The notes below the pieces were generated by a model. It saw only the letters and a list, made by a program, of their open reading frames with translations. It did no database searches and was not told the origin of the DNA. DNA of 6,441 nucleotides from assembly GCA_947177005.1 (NCBI GenBank), contig CAMWSZ010000180.1:1-6441 (forward strand), read 5' to 3'. Made by a program: the position numbers and the translations under genes. Shown in pieces: positions 5,626 to 6,441 of the stretch; position 1 is the stretch's first letter; the number at the start of each line of letters is the position of its first letter. The stretch comes from an uncultured Clostridia bacterium (GTDB lineage: Bacteria; Bacillota; Clostridia; Oscillospirales; Oscillospiraceae).

Positions 5626-6441
5626 CAGGCGCTATTCTATGCGGCTTTGCGCTGGATCTGCTGCTGGCTGACCCAGCGTGGATGCCCCATCCTGTCGTGT
5701 ATATGGGCAAAGCTATTTCCGGTCTGGAGCGTTGGCTGCGCACCTGGTTTCCGGCAACGCCCCAGGGGGAGCGGCTGGGCGGTATCCTTCTGGCGGCTGC
5801 ACTGCCGGTGGGAACGCTGGCGGTTTCGGAATGCGTGTGCTGGTTGGCGGCGCAGTTACATCCGGCGGCTGGATTTGCAGTGCAGACGATCTGGTGCTGG
5901 CAGGCGCTGGCCCTCAGAGGATTGGCCTCGGAAAGCCAGAAGGTTTACAGTGAGTTGGCAAAAAATGACCTCCCTGGCGCACGGCGGGCTGTCAGCCGCA
6001 TCGTAGGCCGGGACACGCAGACTCTGACGGCGGAGGGCGTTGCAAAGGCGGCGGTGGAAACGGTGGCGGAGAATTTCTCTGACGGCACGGCGGCTCCACT
6101 GTTTTACATGCTGCTGGGCGGCGCGCCGCTGGCCCTGGTCTACAAATCAATCAACACCATGGACAGCATGGTGGGCTACAAAAACGACCGCTTCCTCTAC
6201 TTTGGCCGTGCGGCGGCAAGGCTGGACGACGCGGCCAATCTGCTGCCCTCCCGGCTGGCGGCGCTGATCTGGATTGGAGCGGCGTTCCTGACGGGAAACA
6301 GCGGCAAAAACGCCTGGCGCATCTGGCGGCGCGACCGCCGGAACCATCCCAGTCCCAATTCCGCACAGACGGAATCCGCCTGCGCTGGGGCGTTAGGGGT
6401 ACAGCTGGCGGGACCCGCATCCTATTTCGGGACAGTACACC
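5616..6441 (+). CDS. cbiB: Adenosylcobinamide-phosphate synthase (CbiB/CobD family), 3'-partial
   Basis: Membrane enzyme that condenses adenosylcobyric acid with aminopropanol (or its phosphate) to give cobinamide (phosphate). The frame opens at ATG 5616 and stays open to the right edge, giving 275 residues of an expected 310 or so; the C-terminus lies outside the window. Family motifs: ADPAWMPHPVVYMGKAI (18-34), VGRDT (130-134), AVETVAENFSDG (146-157), APLFY, then YKSINTMDSMVGYKN (176-190) and FGRAAARLDDAANLLPSRL. Hydrophobic spans near residues 4-18, 56-82, 158-175 and about 210-225 fit a multi-pass protein. AGGGGGG (5601-5607) lies 8 bases before the start, and the start overlaps the phosphatase stop by 10 bases. 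The other frames across this region are shadows. CbiB feeds its product to CobU. Confidence 0.95.
   Translation, partial: MLLTGAILCGFALDLLLADPAWMPHPVVYMGKAISGLERWLRTWFPATPQGERLGGILLAAALPVGTLAVSECVCWLAAQLHPAAGFAVQTIWCWQALALRGLASESQKVYSELAKNDLPGARRAVSRIVGRDTQTLTAEGVAKAAVETVAENFSDGTAAPLFYMLLGGAPLALVYKSINTMDSMVGYKNDRFLYFGRAAARLDDAANLLPSRLAALIWIGAAFLTGNSGKNAWRIWRRDRRNHPSPNSAQTESACAGALGVQLAGPASYFGTVH

Noticed and set aside
5647..6006. Alternative + strand frames (5647-6006, 5678-5953, 6040-6267) in the last 800 bases
   Set aside because: They are out-of-frame shadows of cbiB, whose own frame from 5616 runs uninterrupted to the window edge with strong family motifs.
1..6441. Cobalamin riboswitch
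   Set aside because: No leader region exists within the window; genes are packed end to end and the one 93-base gap is too short and shows no B12-box-like sequence. A riboswitch would be expected upstream of the operon, outside the window.

Overview
This window is one compact, single-strand stretch of an anaerobic (early cobalt insertion) cobalamin biosynthesis operon. All eight genes lie on the + strand and read, in order: cbiET (5'-truncated by the window edge), cbiA, cobT, cobU, cobS, a second short cobU-like gene, a cobC-type histidine phosphatase, and cbiB (3'-truncated by the window edge). There are no RNA genes, mobile elements, repeats or CRISPR arrays that I can see. The DNA is GC-rich (about 60% by eye). 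The combination of Cbi-type enzymes, strong purine-rich ribosome binding sites of the AGGAGG type and very tight packing suggests a GC-rich clostridial Firmicute, such as an Oscillospiraceae-like gut anaerobe. The taxon is an inference, not something the sequence proves.

Layout: bases 1-863 hold the C-terminal part of CbiE fused to a complete CbiT (corrin ring C5/C15 methylation and C12 decarboxylation). Bases 856-2259 hold CbiA (a,c-diamidation of cobyrinic acid). Bases 2210-3289 hold CobT (activation of the lower-ligand base). Bases 3294-3824 hold CobU (cobinamide kinase/guanylyltransferase). Bases 3821-4600 hold CobS (final joining of the nucleotide loop). Bases 4597-4926 hold a 109-residue CobU-like protein. 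A 93-base gap follows, the only real intergenic space. Bases 5020-5625 hold a histidine phosphatase, probably alpha-ribazole phosphatase, and bases 5616-6441 hold CbiB (aminopropanol attachment). Except at the 93-base gap, neighbouring genes overlap or sit within 4 bases of each other, which points to one polycistronic, translationally coupled unit.

Together the genes cover part of ring synthesis (CbiET, CbiA), the amide side chain that bears the linker (CbiB), and all core steps of nucleotide-loop assembly (CobU, CobT, CobC, CobS). Missing from the window, and presumably flanking it or elsewhere, are the other Cbi methyltransferases, CbiP, CobD and the cobalt adenosyltransferase.

The feature most worth a second look is the pair of CobU-family genes flanking cobS. 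The longer one keeps a good P-loop and the guanylylation histidine region but has lost the usual EVGxGIVP-type motif. The short one keeps that motif but has a defective P-loop (Arg in place of Ser/Thr) and lacks the central histidine segment. The rest is a well-formed but ordinary B12 operon.
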